From Methylophaga thalassica (lineage in GTDB: Bacteria > Pseudomonadota > Gammaproteobacteria > Nitrosococcales > Methylophagaceae): a stretch of 64,000 nt of DNA. The translations under genes were made by a program, and so were the position numbers. A model generated the notes under the pieces. That model was not told the DNA's origin. It did no database searches and was given only the letters and a program-made list of their open reading frames with translations. Shown one piece after another: positions 46,546 through 55,569 of this stretch; positions within the stretch are counted from its first letter, which is position 1, and each line of letters starts with the position of its first letter. The DNA lies in the NCBI RefSeq assembly GCF_030159795.1, contig NZ_BSND01000005.1, positions 186,001 to 250,000 on the forward strand. Direction: 5' to 3'.

Positions 46546-47918
46546 TGAAAATCACCAAACGCGCACAACACCTGATTCGTTTTCAGCAAATCGTTTTCTA
46601 TGCCTTATTAATTGCAGCTGTGGTCTTATTGAGTCAGCTGTCTATTTCAACTAATAAACAGTTTGACTGGACTCAGAATCATCGGCATACCTTATCTGAC
46701 ACCAGTTTAACTATTCTCCATAATTTAAAAGATAGCATCACTATCCAGGTCTTTGTTAGCCCTGACTATGAGTACCGTTCAGCTATCGTTGAGTTGCTAC
46801 AACGTTATCAACAACACAGCGATAAACTGAAAATCCAGTTTGTTGATCCCAGCTTCTCACCGGATATAGTCAGACAATTTAATATTCAACAGCAAGGCGA
46901 AATGGTCATCAGCCGTGGTGAACAAAATCAGCATGTATTTGATCTCTCGGAACAATCACTGACCAATGCCATTGTCACTGTCTCCAGACAATCGCAACCC
47001 TGGTTAGTATTTATCGAAGGTCATGGTGAGAGAAGCCCTTATGACAGAAGTGATTTTGGCCTCGACACACTGGCGAAAAACTTGGAAAGTCAGGGTATAA
47101 AACTTCGGTCACAGAATCTTCTGGAAGCGCCCGAACTACCAGATAATACAGCGGCCTTAGTCATTGCCAGCCCAGAAAAAGAATGGCTTCCAGGTGAAAT
47201 CAAAATCGTTCGTGACTATTTAGATAAAGGCGGTAACCTCTTATGGTTAGCCGACCCGACTCAGACAAAATCATTAGCGCCTTTAGCTGAGCAGTTAGGC
47301 ATTGAATTCGTGCCGGGCACGATTCTCGATCCCAACTCCAGCATGCTGGGAATTCAAGATCCAAGATTTGTTCTGATTACTGATTATGCGAACCATCCTG
47401 TCGGGCAGGCAGTGAAAAGCGTGACCTTATTGGCAGAAGCGACAGCCATACAAAAACGTGATGAAAACACAGAAAGTCCGTGGCACTACATTAATTTGCT
47501 CAACAGTCAGCCTAACGCCTGGGTAGAATCAACACCCATTACACAAGCCAATCTTAGCCAGCAAAAATATAACGAGGGTGCTGATGTATCAGGCCCGGTT
47601 TCACTCGGCATGCTAATTGACCGTGATACAGAAAAGGACGATAGTCAGCAACAGCGCATCGCGGTTATTGGTGATGCCGACTTTGTCGCCAATAGTTATA
47701 TCGGTAACGCTGCCAATCTGGACTTAGGTATGGCGCTGATTAATTGGTTAGTTGAAGATGATGGTCTCATTTCTATTCCGATAAAAACCAGTATCGGCAC
47801 GCAGCTTACCTTATCAAAAACACAATCTATTATTATTGGTTTTGGCTTTTTATTTGCTGTGCCATTACTCCTCCTCACTATCGGGCTGACCTTGTGGTGG
47901 CGGAGAAAACGTCGATGA
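46545..47918 (+). CDS. GldG-family ABC auxiliary protein
   Basis: This is a 457-residue protein anchored by an N-terminal helix (IVFYALLIAAVVLLSQLSIS) and a C-terminal helix (IIIGFGFLFAVPLLLLTIGLTLWW). Between them lies a large extracytoplasmic domain with the GldG pattern: FDWTQNHRHTLSDTSLTIL, then VFVSPDYEYRSAIVELLQRY and VFIEGHGERSPYDRSDFGLDTLAKNLESQG. Such domains accompany ABC-2 exporters of unknown cargo. It is coupled to the genes on both sides by overlapping start and stop codons. Confidence 0.85.
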   Translation: MKITKRAQHLIRFQQIVFYALLIAAVVLLSQLSISTNKQFDWTQNHRHTLSDTSLTILHNLKDSITIQVFVSPDYEYRSAIVELLQRYQQHSDKLKIQFVDPSFSPDIVRQFNIQQQGEMVISRGEQNQHVFDLSEQSLTNAIVTVSRQSQPWLVFIEGHGERSPYDRSDFGLDTLAKNLESQGIKLRSQNLLEAPELPDNTAALVIASPEKEWLPGEIKIVRDYLDKGGNLLWLADPTQTKSLAPLAEQLGIEFVPGTILDPNSSMLGIQDPRFVLITDYANHPVGQAVKSVTLLAEATAIQKRDENTESPWHYINLLNSQPNAWVESTPITQANLSQQKYNEGADVSGPVSLGMLIDRDTEKDDSQQQRIAVIGDADFVANSYIGNAANLDLGMALINWLVEDDGLISIPIKTSIGTQLTLSKTQSIIIGFGFLFAVPLLLLTIGLTLWWRRKRR

Positions 47919-48796
47919 AAAGCAGCTATTTTACAAACTTCATTTTATTGTTATTAGTTGTCGGGTTGTTCTGGTTTTCGCAACATAACACTAACAAGCA
48001 AGCTGACAACTCAGTTCAGTTATTAACCTCTTTAAATCCAGAAGATATCAACACGATTGATATCCAACAACGTCAAAAAGACGATATAAAACTAATACGC
48101 AATAATCAGTCCTGGCAACTGATGTCGCCTTACCCTGCCCCGGTGAGTCAAACTCGTATTAATCTTATTCTGAGCTTGTTAAAAACGCCGGTGCATGGCG
48201 AGTTTCAGCCAATGGACACTTCATCACTTGCCCAGTTTGGTCTGAATACACCCGCCGTCATTGTCAGCATGAATAATGAGAGTTTTGCTTTTGGTGATGT
48301 GGAATCAATCAGCAAACGACGTTATGTTCTATATCAGCATATGATTTATCTGATTGAGGATGATGTCACCCCTTTATTAACAGCAAGTGCTGATAGTTTT
48401 ATTGATAACAGACTGATTACTGAAAATAATACGATTGAAAAACTCAGCCTTCCCCACTCACTGAGTAACTCAGATATAGTTCAGATTGATAATGTCGATG
48501 GGCAATGGCATAGCGATGATAAAAAACTCACGGCTGACCAATTAAAAATACTGATAGATGGCTGGCAGTTTGCCTACGCCACTCAGGTAAGAAAACTCGC
48601 GCCAGAGGCTTTAACTGCGTTGCCTAGTCCTCAAATACGCGTATGGCTCAAGGATCAGCAACAGCCTGTTTCTCTTATCCTGCAAACCACAGATAATAAT
48701 CTTACTCTGATTAATCCAGACTCAGGTTTGGAATATATTTTCCCTATGGCAATGAGCACGCAGTTGTTGCCGGACACACCGACTCAAACAAATTAA
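47915..48796 (+). CDS. DUF4340 membrane-anchored protein
   Basis: This is a protein of about 293 residues with one N-terminal helix (FTNFILLLLVVGLFWFSQH) and a periplasmic domain typical of DUF4340. It contains IKLIRNNQSWQLMSPYPAPVSQTRINLILSLLKTP and AQFGLNTPAVIVSM. ATG 47915 overlaps the GldG-like stop (ATGA), and GGCGGAG lies upstream. It is the last gene of the ABC cluster, 6 bases before mutM. The function is unknown. Confidence 0.85.
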   Translation: MKSSYFTNFILLLLVVGLFWFSQHNTNKQADNSVQLLTSLNPEDINTIDIQQRQKDDIKLIRNNQSWQLMSPYPAPVSQTRINLILSLLKTPVHGEFQPMDTSSLAQFGLNTPAVIVSMNNESFAFGDVESISKRRYVLYQHMIYLIEDDVTPLLTASADSFIDNRLITENNTIEKLSLPHSLSNSDIVQIDNVDGQWHSDDKKLTADQLKILIDGWQFAYATQVRKLAPEALTALPSPQIRVWLKDQQQPVSLILQTTDNNLTLINPDSGLEYIFPMAMSTQLLPDTPTQTN

Positions 48797-48802
48797 TCGA
48801 CT

Positions 48803-49621
48803 ATGCCTGAACTACCTGAAGTAGAAACCACTCGGCGTGGTATTCAGCCCTTTATTAAAAACCAGTCCATTACCAAAATGGTGGTGCGTCATCGCGGATT
48901 ACGCTGGCCGATTCCTGAAGGGCTGGAATCCATCGTAAAAGATCAAACTGTGCACACAATTGAGCGCCGAGCAAAATATTTACTCTTACACTGTGACACC
49001 GGCACCTTGATAATCCATCTAGGTATGTCCGGACGTTTACGTGTGCTCGATAATGATAACAACATCAATAAACATGATCATGTCGATATCTTTTTTCACA
49101 ACGGTTATGTGTTGAGGTTTACCGACCCACGCCGCTTTGGTGCCGTTTTATGGACAGAGAAATCATATGAACACCATCCACTCATTGCCCATTTAGGGCC
49201 AGAGCCTTTGTCAGATGCCTTTGATCTTAACTATCTTCATCAGCGTGCCAAAGGTCGGACCAGCCCTATAAAAACATTTATTATGAATGGTGAAGTGGTG
49301 GTCGGCGTCGGTAATATCTATGCTAATGAAGCCCTTTTTATGGCGGGCATTCACCCGAGTACTGCTGCCGGTAAAATCAGCAAAAAACAACTTGCTGAAT
49401 TAGTCGATGCCATCAAAAAAGTATTGGAAAAAGCCTTGCTCGCAGGAGGAACAACCTTACGTGATTTCAGAAAAAGTGATGGCAATCCGGGATATTTCGC
49501 ACAAGAACTCCACGTCTATGGACGGGAAGGACAAGCCTGCTTACGCTGCCACACCCCGATAAGCAGTATCAGGCAAGCGCAAAGAGCTACTTATTTCTGC
49601 CCCCAATGTCAGCCTCGCTGA
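48803..49621 (+). CDS. mutM: Formamidopyrimidine-DNA glycosylase
   Basis: MutM removes 8-oxoguanine and other oxidised purines. The mature N-terminus is PELPEVETTRRG, with the catalytic Pro and Glu at positions 2 and 3. The C-terminal zinc finger reads CLRCHTPIS...CPQCQ and is complete. At 272 residues it is full length. Its stop abuts the stop of the convergent cytochrome gene. Confidence 0.97.
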   Translation: MPELPEVETTRRGIQPFIKNQSITKMVVRHRGLRWPIPEGLESIVKDQTVHTIERRAKYLLLHCDTGTLIIHLGMSGRLRVLDNDNNINKHDHVDIFFHNGYVLRFTDPRRFGAVLWTEKSYEHHPLIAHLGPEPLSDAFDLNYLHQRAKGRTSPIKTFIMNGEVVVGVGNIYANEALFMAGIHPSTAAGKISKKQLAELVDAIKKVLEKALLAGGTTLRDFRKSDGNPGYFAQELHVYGREGQACLRCHTPISSIRQAQRATYFCPQCQPR

Positions 49622-49918
49622 TTATTTCTGCTCTGAAAAATACTGCGCCAGCAAACGAATCTCTTGCTCAGTATAGCCAGCGGCATGCTGTGTCATGACA
49701 GTCGCCTCTCGCTGCCCATGCTTGAAAGCCAGCATTTGCTGAACAAAATAATTTTTGTTTAAGCCAGTGAGGCTAGGCGTTCCTCCCTGACTATGACCAT
49801 TGGTACCATGACAAACAGCACATGCAGATGCCAATAACGCGACATTACGGGGATCAGCCTGTGCAGTATGAATTGAAATCAACATAATCCCAGCTACCAT
49901 AAAATGAGAAAAACGCAT
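49622..49918 (-). CDS. Small monoheme cytochrome c (class I, FccA N-domain-like)
   Basis: This is a 98-residue protein with a signal peptide (cleavage near AQA-DP), a single heme site CAVCH and a likely axial Met in ATVMTQHAAGY. The spacing and wording of CHGTNGHSQGGTPSL, FVQQMLAFKHGQREATVM and GYTEQEIRLLAQYFSEQK resemble the N-terminal heme domain of flavocytochrome c FccA. It could serve the FccB at 26438-27712, or be a general cytochrome c553. ATG 49918 has GGAG upstream; ATG 49930 is in frame. Confidence 0.85.
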   Translation of the reverse strand: MRFSHFMVAGIMLISIHTAQADPRNVALLASACAVCHGTNGHSQGGTPSLTGLNKNYFVQQMLAFKHGQREATVMTQHAAGYTEQEIRLLAQYFSEQK

Positions 49919-49990
49919 TTTTGTCTCCATAATCCAACGCCAGTTATAAGCCTACGTTATAATGTCGCTTTAATCATCAGCTAAGTTTCC

Positions 49991-50953
49991 ATGTCAGAAA
50001 AAATTCAATTAGAAGATATCATTCCGGATGAATTGATGGGTATGCGCATCGATCAGGCGCTCGCCAAAATGTTTCCCGAATATTCACGCGGACAACTGAC
50101 AAAGTGGCTTAAAGCCGGTGATGTGCTGGTCAATGGGCAGTTACTTAAACCTAAGGAAAGTATTCAGGGTGGTGAGAAAGTCACTATCGGTACAGAACTG
50201 CAAGTCCAGGATGAAAGCTGGCTGGCTGAAACAATTGCTTTAGATATCATCTACGAAGATGACGATGTCATCATTATCAATAAACCAGCGGGTATGGTCG
50301 TACACCCCGGCGCTGGAAATCACCAAGGCACCCTAGTCAATGCGTTATTAGCCCATGCGCCACAACTGGCCAATATTCCTCGTGCCGGCATCGTGCATCG
50401 AATCGATAAAGCCACAACCGGCTTATTGATGATCGCCAAAACCTTAACTGCGCATAACTCACTGGTTTCCCAGCTTCAGGCTCGTAGCGTTAAACGTGAA
50501 TATCTGGCTGTCGCCTGTGGTGTTTTCACCGCCGGAGGAACTGTTGATGAAGCAATTGGTCGTCATGGTATTGATCGCAAAAGAATGGCAGTCAGCGCAA
50601 CAGGGAAACCTTCAGTGACCCACTATCGTGTTGAACAACGTTATCGTGCGCATACCTTGATTAAGTGCAAGCTTGAAACCGGTCGCACGCATCAGATCCG
50701 CGTACACATGGCTCATATTAGACACCCTCTTTTAGGAGATCCGGTTTACGGGGGCCGATTTAAACAGGCAAAAGGCATGACCGAGTCTTGCCGAGAAGTC
50801 ATTCAGAATTTCCGCAGACAAGCGTTACATGCCGGTTTACTTGGCTTTATCCATCCAACGACTGGCGAAGAAGTGTCATGGCAAATCGATTTACCTGATG
50901 ATATGCAACAGTTGGTGGATGCTCTGGCAGCTGATGCAGAAATGATTGACTGA
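49991..50953 (+). CDS. rluD: 23S rRNA pseudouridine synthase RluD
   Basis: RluD makes pseudouridines in helix 69 of 23S rRNA. The 320-residue protein has an N-terminal S4 domain (MRIDQALAKMFPEYSRGQLTKWLKAGDVLVNG). The catalytic Asp is in IVHRIDKATTGLLMIAKT, with LETGRTHQIRVHMAHIRHPLLGDPVYGG downstream. Length and order fit RluD better than RluC. No bamD or laccase-family gene is adjacent. Confidence 0.95.
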   Translation: MSEKIQLEDIIPDELMGMRIDQALAKMFPEYSRGQLTKWLKAGDVLVNGQLLKPKESIQGGEKVTIGTELQVQDESWLAETIALDIIYEDDDVIIINKPAGMVVHPGAGNHQGTLVNALLAHAPQLANIPRAGIVHRIDKATTGLLMIAKTLTAHNSLVSQLQARSVKREYLAVACGVFTAGGTVDEAIGRHGIDRKRMAVSATGKPSVTHYRVEQRYRAHTLIKCKLETGRTHQIRVHMAHIRHPLLGDPVYGGRFKQAKGMTESCREVIQNFRRQALHAGLLGFIHPTTGEEVSWQIDLPDDMQQLVDALAADAEMID

Positions 50954-51077
50954 CTTTAACCTATGACATTGCATTGAATTCTCTGTCGTGGACAATACTT
51001 CACGGTCATGAGTCAATTCATACATCAGTTGGTACGCCATTAGTATTCAGATTATCTCATCAAGGAGACAATACAGC

Positions 51078-52634
51078 GTGATGACTGTGAATCATCTATA
51101 TCCATCTCTATCTGCTCTCATTAAAGCAGGATTGTGTGCTTTTTTGCTTTTCTTTAGCCTGTCCAGCCTGGCATCAGCTGAGAATGTCAAAGACGCAAAG
51201 TTCAGTCATCAAACAGTGCTTGATTTAGCCAAAAAATTAGCCAAGGAGCCCTATAAGCTTCCTAAACAAGCGCCCATTTCACTTACCCGCCTGGATGCCG
51301 AGACCTATCAGAAAATTCGCTTCCAGCAACATGCCGCTATTTGGGGTAACTCACCCTCCCCCTTTTCTATCCAACTATTTGCTCCCGGTTTTTTATATAA
51401 GAACCTGGTGAATATTGATATTGTTGAAAGTGGAAAAAGTGTACCAATTAATGTCACCGAATCTTCGTTCAAGGTACCTAATCCGGAAATTGCCAAAGCG
51501 CTCGCTCAAGTTGGGAAGTATGCTGGATTCCGTCTGCACTACCCGCTTAATAATAGTCAGGATAAAAATGAGTTCATTATTTTTCAGGGTGCCAGCTACT
51601 TCAGAGCCGTCTCAAAAGGTCAGCTTTACGGCATTTCAGCCAGAGGTTTAGCCATTGATGTAGCAGAGCCCAAAGGTGAAGAACACCCTACGTTCACTCA
51701 CTTCTGGATAGAACGGCCAGGCAGAGAGCAAAAAGCGATCGTTGTTCATGCCCTACTTAATAGTAAAAGTGTCACCGGCGCATACCGTTTTGGGATTTAT
51801 CCTGATGATCCCACCCATATGGATGTCAAAGTTACTCTATTTCCACGTGCTGATATCCCACATATTGGTCTAGCACCGCTGACCTCAATGTTCCTACATG
51901 GCGGGATGGTGCCTGCGAAATCAACGGATTACCGGCCAGAAGTGCATAATTCACAAGCATTGGCCATCACCACAGGGAATAACGAACATTTATGGCGCCC
52001 CCTGAATAACCCTAGTTCACTACAGATCAGTGGCTTTATGGATGAACATACCAAAGGATTTGGACTGATTCAGCGTGATCGTCAGTTTGTGAATTATCAG
52101 GATTTAGAAGCACATTATGAACTTCGCCCTTCTTTATGGGTAGAGCCTATTGAAGACTGGGGTAAAGGTCAGGTTCAACTATTTGAAATTCCTTCTAATG
52201 CGGATAGTAATGACAATATTGTGGCTTACTGGCGCCCGGAAGGCGGATTAAAAAAAGGCCAGACCTTTAGTTACAACTACCGTCTTATCTGGTTAAACGA
52301 TATCAATCCAATGCCCGGCAAAACAAAGATTGTGCGCAGTGCCAAAGGACAATCGTCAGAAGATGGCAACAGAGTGATGATTATCGATTTTAGTCACATT
52401 AGTGCCGAACAATTGAAAACGCTGAGCATTAATGCATCCAGCAATCATGGAAAAGTTGTTAAAACAAAGCTGATAGCTAACCCTAATATCGACGGCGCTC
52501 GTGTATTTTTGACCTTCAATCCGGAAAATGCAGATGTTGCCGAATTACGATTGCAATTAATGAATAAAAATATTCCTATCAGCGAAACATGGCTATATCG
52601 TTGGATTAAGCCAGGTCTATTTACAGGCGAATAA
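51078..52634 (+). CDS. opgG: Periplasmic glucan biosynthesis protein OpgG
   Basis: OpgG helps build osmoregulated periplasmic glucans. It has 518 residues with a signal peptide (cleavage near ASA-EN, residue 36). OpgG motifs include LDAETYQKIRF, FQGASYFRAVSKGQLYGISARGLAID and GEEHPTFTHFWIERP. AAGGAG at 51062 gives better spacing to GTG 51078 than to ATG 51081; either is possible. Its stop overlaps the opgH ATG (TAATG). The region 50954-51077 holds its presumed promoter, but no clear osmotic signal. Confidence 0.96.
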   Translation: MMTVNHLYPSLSALIKAGLCAFLLFFSLSSLASAENVKDAKFSHQTVLDLAKKLAKEPYKLPKQAPISLTRLDAETYQKIRFQQHAAIWGNSPSPFSIQLFAPGFLYKNLVNIDIVESGKSVPINVTESSFKVPNPEIAKALAQVGKYAGFRLHYPLNNSQDKNEFIIFQGASYFRAVSKGQLYGISARGLAIDVAEPKGEEHPTFTHFWIERPGREQKAIVVHALLNSKSVTGAYRFGIYPDDPTHMDVKVTLFPRADIPHIGLAPLTSMFLHGGMVPAKSTDYRPEVHNSQALAITTGNNEHLWRPLNNPSSLQISGFMDEHTKGFGLIQRDRQFVNYQDLEAHYELRPSLWVEPIEDWGKGQVQLFEIPSNADSNDNIVAYWRPEGGLKKGQTFSYNYRLIWLNDINPMPGKTKIVRSAKGQSSEDGNRVMIIDFSHISAEQLKTLSINASSNHGKVVKTKLIANPNIDGARVFLTFNPENADVAELRLQLMNKNIPISETWLYRWIKPGLFTGE

Positions 52635-54748
52635 TGAAAGCACATAAAGTTTTACCTGAGCGCGCACCACTAGATATGCCACGTCACCGTGTTAATGAAC
52701 GCGGTCAAGCCTTACGTCAAAATTCAGTCTCCTTTTTTTATTCATTAAGTACTGTTTTTTCACGGTTATTTATTTTATTGGTCACGGTTGGCTTATCCAG
52801 CTACGGTATTATCGAAATGCATGGCGTGCTCAGCACCAATAGCATTACGTCATTACAGTGGGTGTTTTTGTTTTTGTTCAGTTTGAACTTTATCTGGATA
52901 TCATTTGCTTTCTCGCAGGCATTATTGGGGTTTTTAATTAATCTCAAACCACGCCTTATTAAAAAAGCCGAGACCGATCCCGCCTTCAAAACGGCCATTT
53001 TATTTCCCGTCTATAAAGAAGAACCCGGCCGAATTGTGGCAGCAATAAAAGCCATGCGTGAAGATTTATTAAAACAGGCACCCGGTAAATATGCTTTTTT
53101 TATATTAAGTGACACCAATCAAGCCAATGCCTGGCTGGCAGAAGAAAAAGCGTTTATTGAATTATTTGAAACCCAGGATGAAAACTGCCCGGTTTATTAT
53201 CGCCGCCGTGCCAATAATCAGGAGCGTAAGGCCGGTAATATTGCGCATTGGGTCACTAACTGGGGTGGCGCATATGAAGCGATGATCGTGCTGGATGCAG
53301 ATAGCTTGATGAGTGCACAAAGCATGCTCACATTATCTCGCAGACTGGCAGCAGCGCCCGGTGTTGGCTTAATCCAGACGCTACCCACTTTAATTAGCGC
53401 CAGTAGCCTGTATGGCAAGTTACAACAATTTGCCAATCACTGTTTCGGTCCTATTTACGCTGAAGGCCTGGCCGCATGGCATGGATTGTCTTCCAACTTT
53501 TGGGGTCACAACGCCATTATTCGCACTCAAGCGTTTGCTGAATCATGCTCATTACCGATATTACCCGGTAAAGCCCCTTTTGGTGGTCATATCCTCAGTC
53601 ATGACTTTATAGAAGCAGCGCTGCTTCGACGTGCAGGCTGGGGCGTCAGATTTGATACCGATATTCAACACTCTTATGAAGAAGCACCTCCGTCATTAAC
53701 CGATGTGATTGTGCGTGACAGACGCTGGTGTCAGGGTAACTTACAGCATGGGCGCATTCTGCTTGCGCATGATCTGGCATTTCCAACCAGACTGCATATT
53801 TTCTCTGGCATGATGTCCTACCTCAGCGCTGTGCTCTGGTTATCGTTAATCATGGTCGGTTTAGCCATTGCTGTTCAGGCTCAGTTAGTTCGCCCCGAAT
53901 ATTTTGCAAACCCGTCACTGTTCCCTATCTGGCCAGTATTTGATGCTGAACGTGCACTGGAGCTGTTTATTGTGTCTATGGCGATTGTTCTGGCACCAAA
54001 ACTGTTTGGCTGGTTTGCTGCTTTGGTGAATTGGCGCCGTTGCAGACAATTTGGCGGACCAATTTTATTAACCCTGAGTACGCTTTTTGAAACGTTAATG
54101 TCGGCACTCTATGCGCCTATTCTAATGGTTGCTCAGTTTGGTGTTGTCTGTCATATCCTTATGGGCAAAGACAGTGGCTGGAACCCTCAGTCGCGAGATG
54201 ATGGTGCCCTGAGTTTAGGACAAGTTACCCGTGCCCACCGGGGCCATACCTTGTTTGGTTTTATCCTGGCAGGTATTTCTTACGGCTTAAGCATCGAAAT
54301 GTTTTATTGGCTGTTACCCATATCCGGTGGACTGATGCTGTCTATTCCTCTTTCATGGTTAAGTGGAGGAGCAAAACGGGCGAGACCCTTTACGATTTTC
54401 GGCTTCCTAAGGGCACCAGAAGAAAAACGTCCTAGCGCCATTGTCAAAAGCCTACTTGAACAGATTAACAACACGCCTAAACAAGAGCCTATTGATACTC
54501 CGCTTATTTGTCTGGATCAACATGCCGGACTCTGTAAATGGCATCTGGCTCAGTTGCCGTTAATTGATGCGCCGAAGCCTGACGAATTCCATGCACCGAC
54601 AGTAACGGCCGAATGGAAAATTCGACATGCCTCCTCTCTGCAACAACTGGAAAAGACATTAGAACCCGTTGAGTTGATTGCCTTACTCTCACAAGAGTCA
54701 GCCGTGAAACAACTCAAAACACATGGCCTGGTCAAACATCATGACTAA
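52634..54748 (+). CDS. opgH: Glucans biosynthesis glucosyltransferase OpgH (short form)
   Basis: This inner-membrane GT2 enzyme polymerises and probably exports beta-1,2-glucan backbones. It has 704 residues and several membrane helices. The catalytic domain shows FPVYKEEPGRI, the DxD-like VLDADSLMS, HDFIEAALLRRAGW and the RRW motif in VRDRRWCQGNLQHGRIL. It is about 140 residues shorter than E. coli OpgH (847), mainly through loss of the long cytosolic N-terminus that in E. coli binds FtsZ. It is followed by the metallophosphoesterase gene after 26 bases. Confidence 0.95.
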   Translation: MKAHKVLPERAPLDMPRHRVNERGQALRQNSVSFFYSLSTVFSRLFILLVTVGLSSYGIIEMHGVLSTNSITSLQWVFLFLFSLNFIWISFAFSQALLGFLINLKPRLIKKAETDPAFKTAILFPVYKEEPGRIVAAIKAMREDLLKQAPGKYAFFILSDTNQANAWLAEEKAFIELFETQDENCPVYYRRRANNQERKAGNIAHWVTNWGGAYEAMIVLDADSLMSAQSMLTLSRRLAAAPGVGLIQTLPTLISASSLYGKLQQFANHCFGPIYAEGLAAWHGLSSNFWGHNAIIRTQAFAESCSLPILPGKAPFGGHILSHDFIEAALLRRAGWGVRFDTDIQHSYEEAPPSLTDVIVRDRRWCQGNLQHGRILLAHDLAFPTRLHIFSGMMSYLSAVLWLSLIMVGLAIAVQAQLVRPEYFANPSLFPIWPVFDAERALELFIVSMAIVLAPKLFGWFAALVNWRRCRQFGGPILLTLSTLFETLMSALYAPILMVAQFGVVCHILMGKDSGWNPQSRDDGALSLGQVTRAHRGHTLFGFILAGISYGLSIEMFYWLLPISGGLMLSIPLSWLSGGAKRARPFTIFGFLRAPEEKRPSAIVKSLLEQINNTPKQEPIDTPLICLDQHAGLCKWHLAQLPLIDAPKPDEFHAPTVTAEWKIRHASSLQQLEKTLEPVELIALLSQESAVKQLKTHGLVKHHD

Positions 54749-54774
54749 ACCTACAAGCTAGTGGTTAGCCTTCT

Positions 54775-55569
54775 ATGACAACACTTTTACATATATCCGA
54801 CTTACACTTTGGACGTATTCTGACTGATGTTTTAGAAGGCTTAAAACGTAGTATTCGTGTCTTAGCACCCGAGATGATTATCATTAGTGGTGATCTGACC
54901 CAGCGTGCAACAGCCAAAGAATATCAGCAAGCCGCTGAATTTCTTAGCTCACTCAATACACCTTATTTTATCGTTCCCGGCAATCATGATCTCAGTACAT
55001 TCCGAGTTGTCGAGCGGTTTATCTGTCCATGGCGTAATTGGAAAAAGTGGATTCAGTCTGATTTAGAGCCCCAGTTTTCAACAGAAGACTATCAGCTTAT
55101 GGGTATTAACACTGCCAGAAAAGCCGGTTTTTATATGGATTGGTCCAGAGGGCGAATCAGTCCTTCACAAATACAACAAATTACACAGCAGATGAGTCAT
55201 GCACCGCAGCAACAACTTCAACTGCTTGTGGCACACCACCCTTTCTGGCTACCTCCGCAATATGAAGCCAGGCATCTCATCGGCGGTCGCGTTGAAGCGT
55301 TAGCATCATTTAAAGGCCGTGGTCTTGATTTAATACTCAGTGGGCATGTGCATATTGATTATTGTCACGTGCTTGACGGTATGATCATCTCTCATGCTGG
55401 CACCACCACATCAGATAGGCTTCTACCCGATACGCCAAATAGTTTTAACGTGATTCAAGGTGATAAAAACCGTTTGACTATTACCCGTCACCATTGGCAG
55501 CAAGGTGAATTTCAACTATCTCAGTCACAGACTTTTCAACGTAAAAACGGGCAATGGCATGAAGCCTAA
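54775..55569 (+). CDS. Calcineurin-like metallophosphoesterase
   Basis: This is a 264-residue cytosolic dinuclear-metal phosphoesterase. Its five motifs are complete: HISDLHFG, ISGDLTQRA, VPGNHD, VAHHPFW and LSGHVHIDY. The family includes 3',5'-cyclic nucleotide phosphodiesterase (CpdA) and lipid-related phosphatases such as LpxH. This one lacks clear specificity marks for either. It lies between opgH and a lipid kinase gene, overlapping the latter by 11 bases, which suggests a membrane-lipid or headgroup substrate. Confidence 0.88.
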   Translation: MTTLLHISDLHFGRILTDVLEGLKRSIRVLAPEMIIISGDLTQRATAKEYQQAAEFLSSLNTPYFIVPGNHDLSTFRVVERFICPWRNWKKWIQSDLEPQFSTEDYQLMGINTARKAGFYMDWSRGRISPSQIQQITQQMSHAPQQQLQLLVAHHPFWLPPQYEARHLIGGRVEALASFKGRGLDLILSGHVHIDYCHVLDGMIISHAGTTTSDRLLPDTPNSFNVIQGDKNRLTITRHHWQQGEFQLSQSQTFQRKNGQWHEA

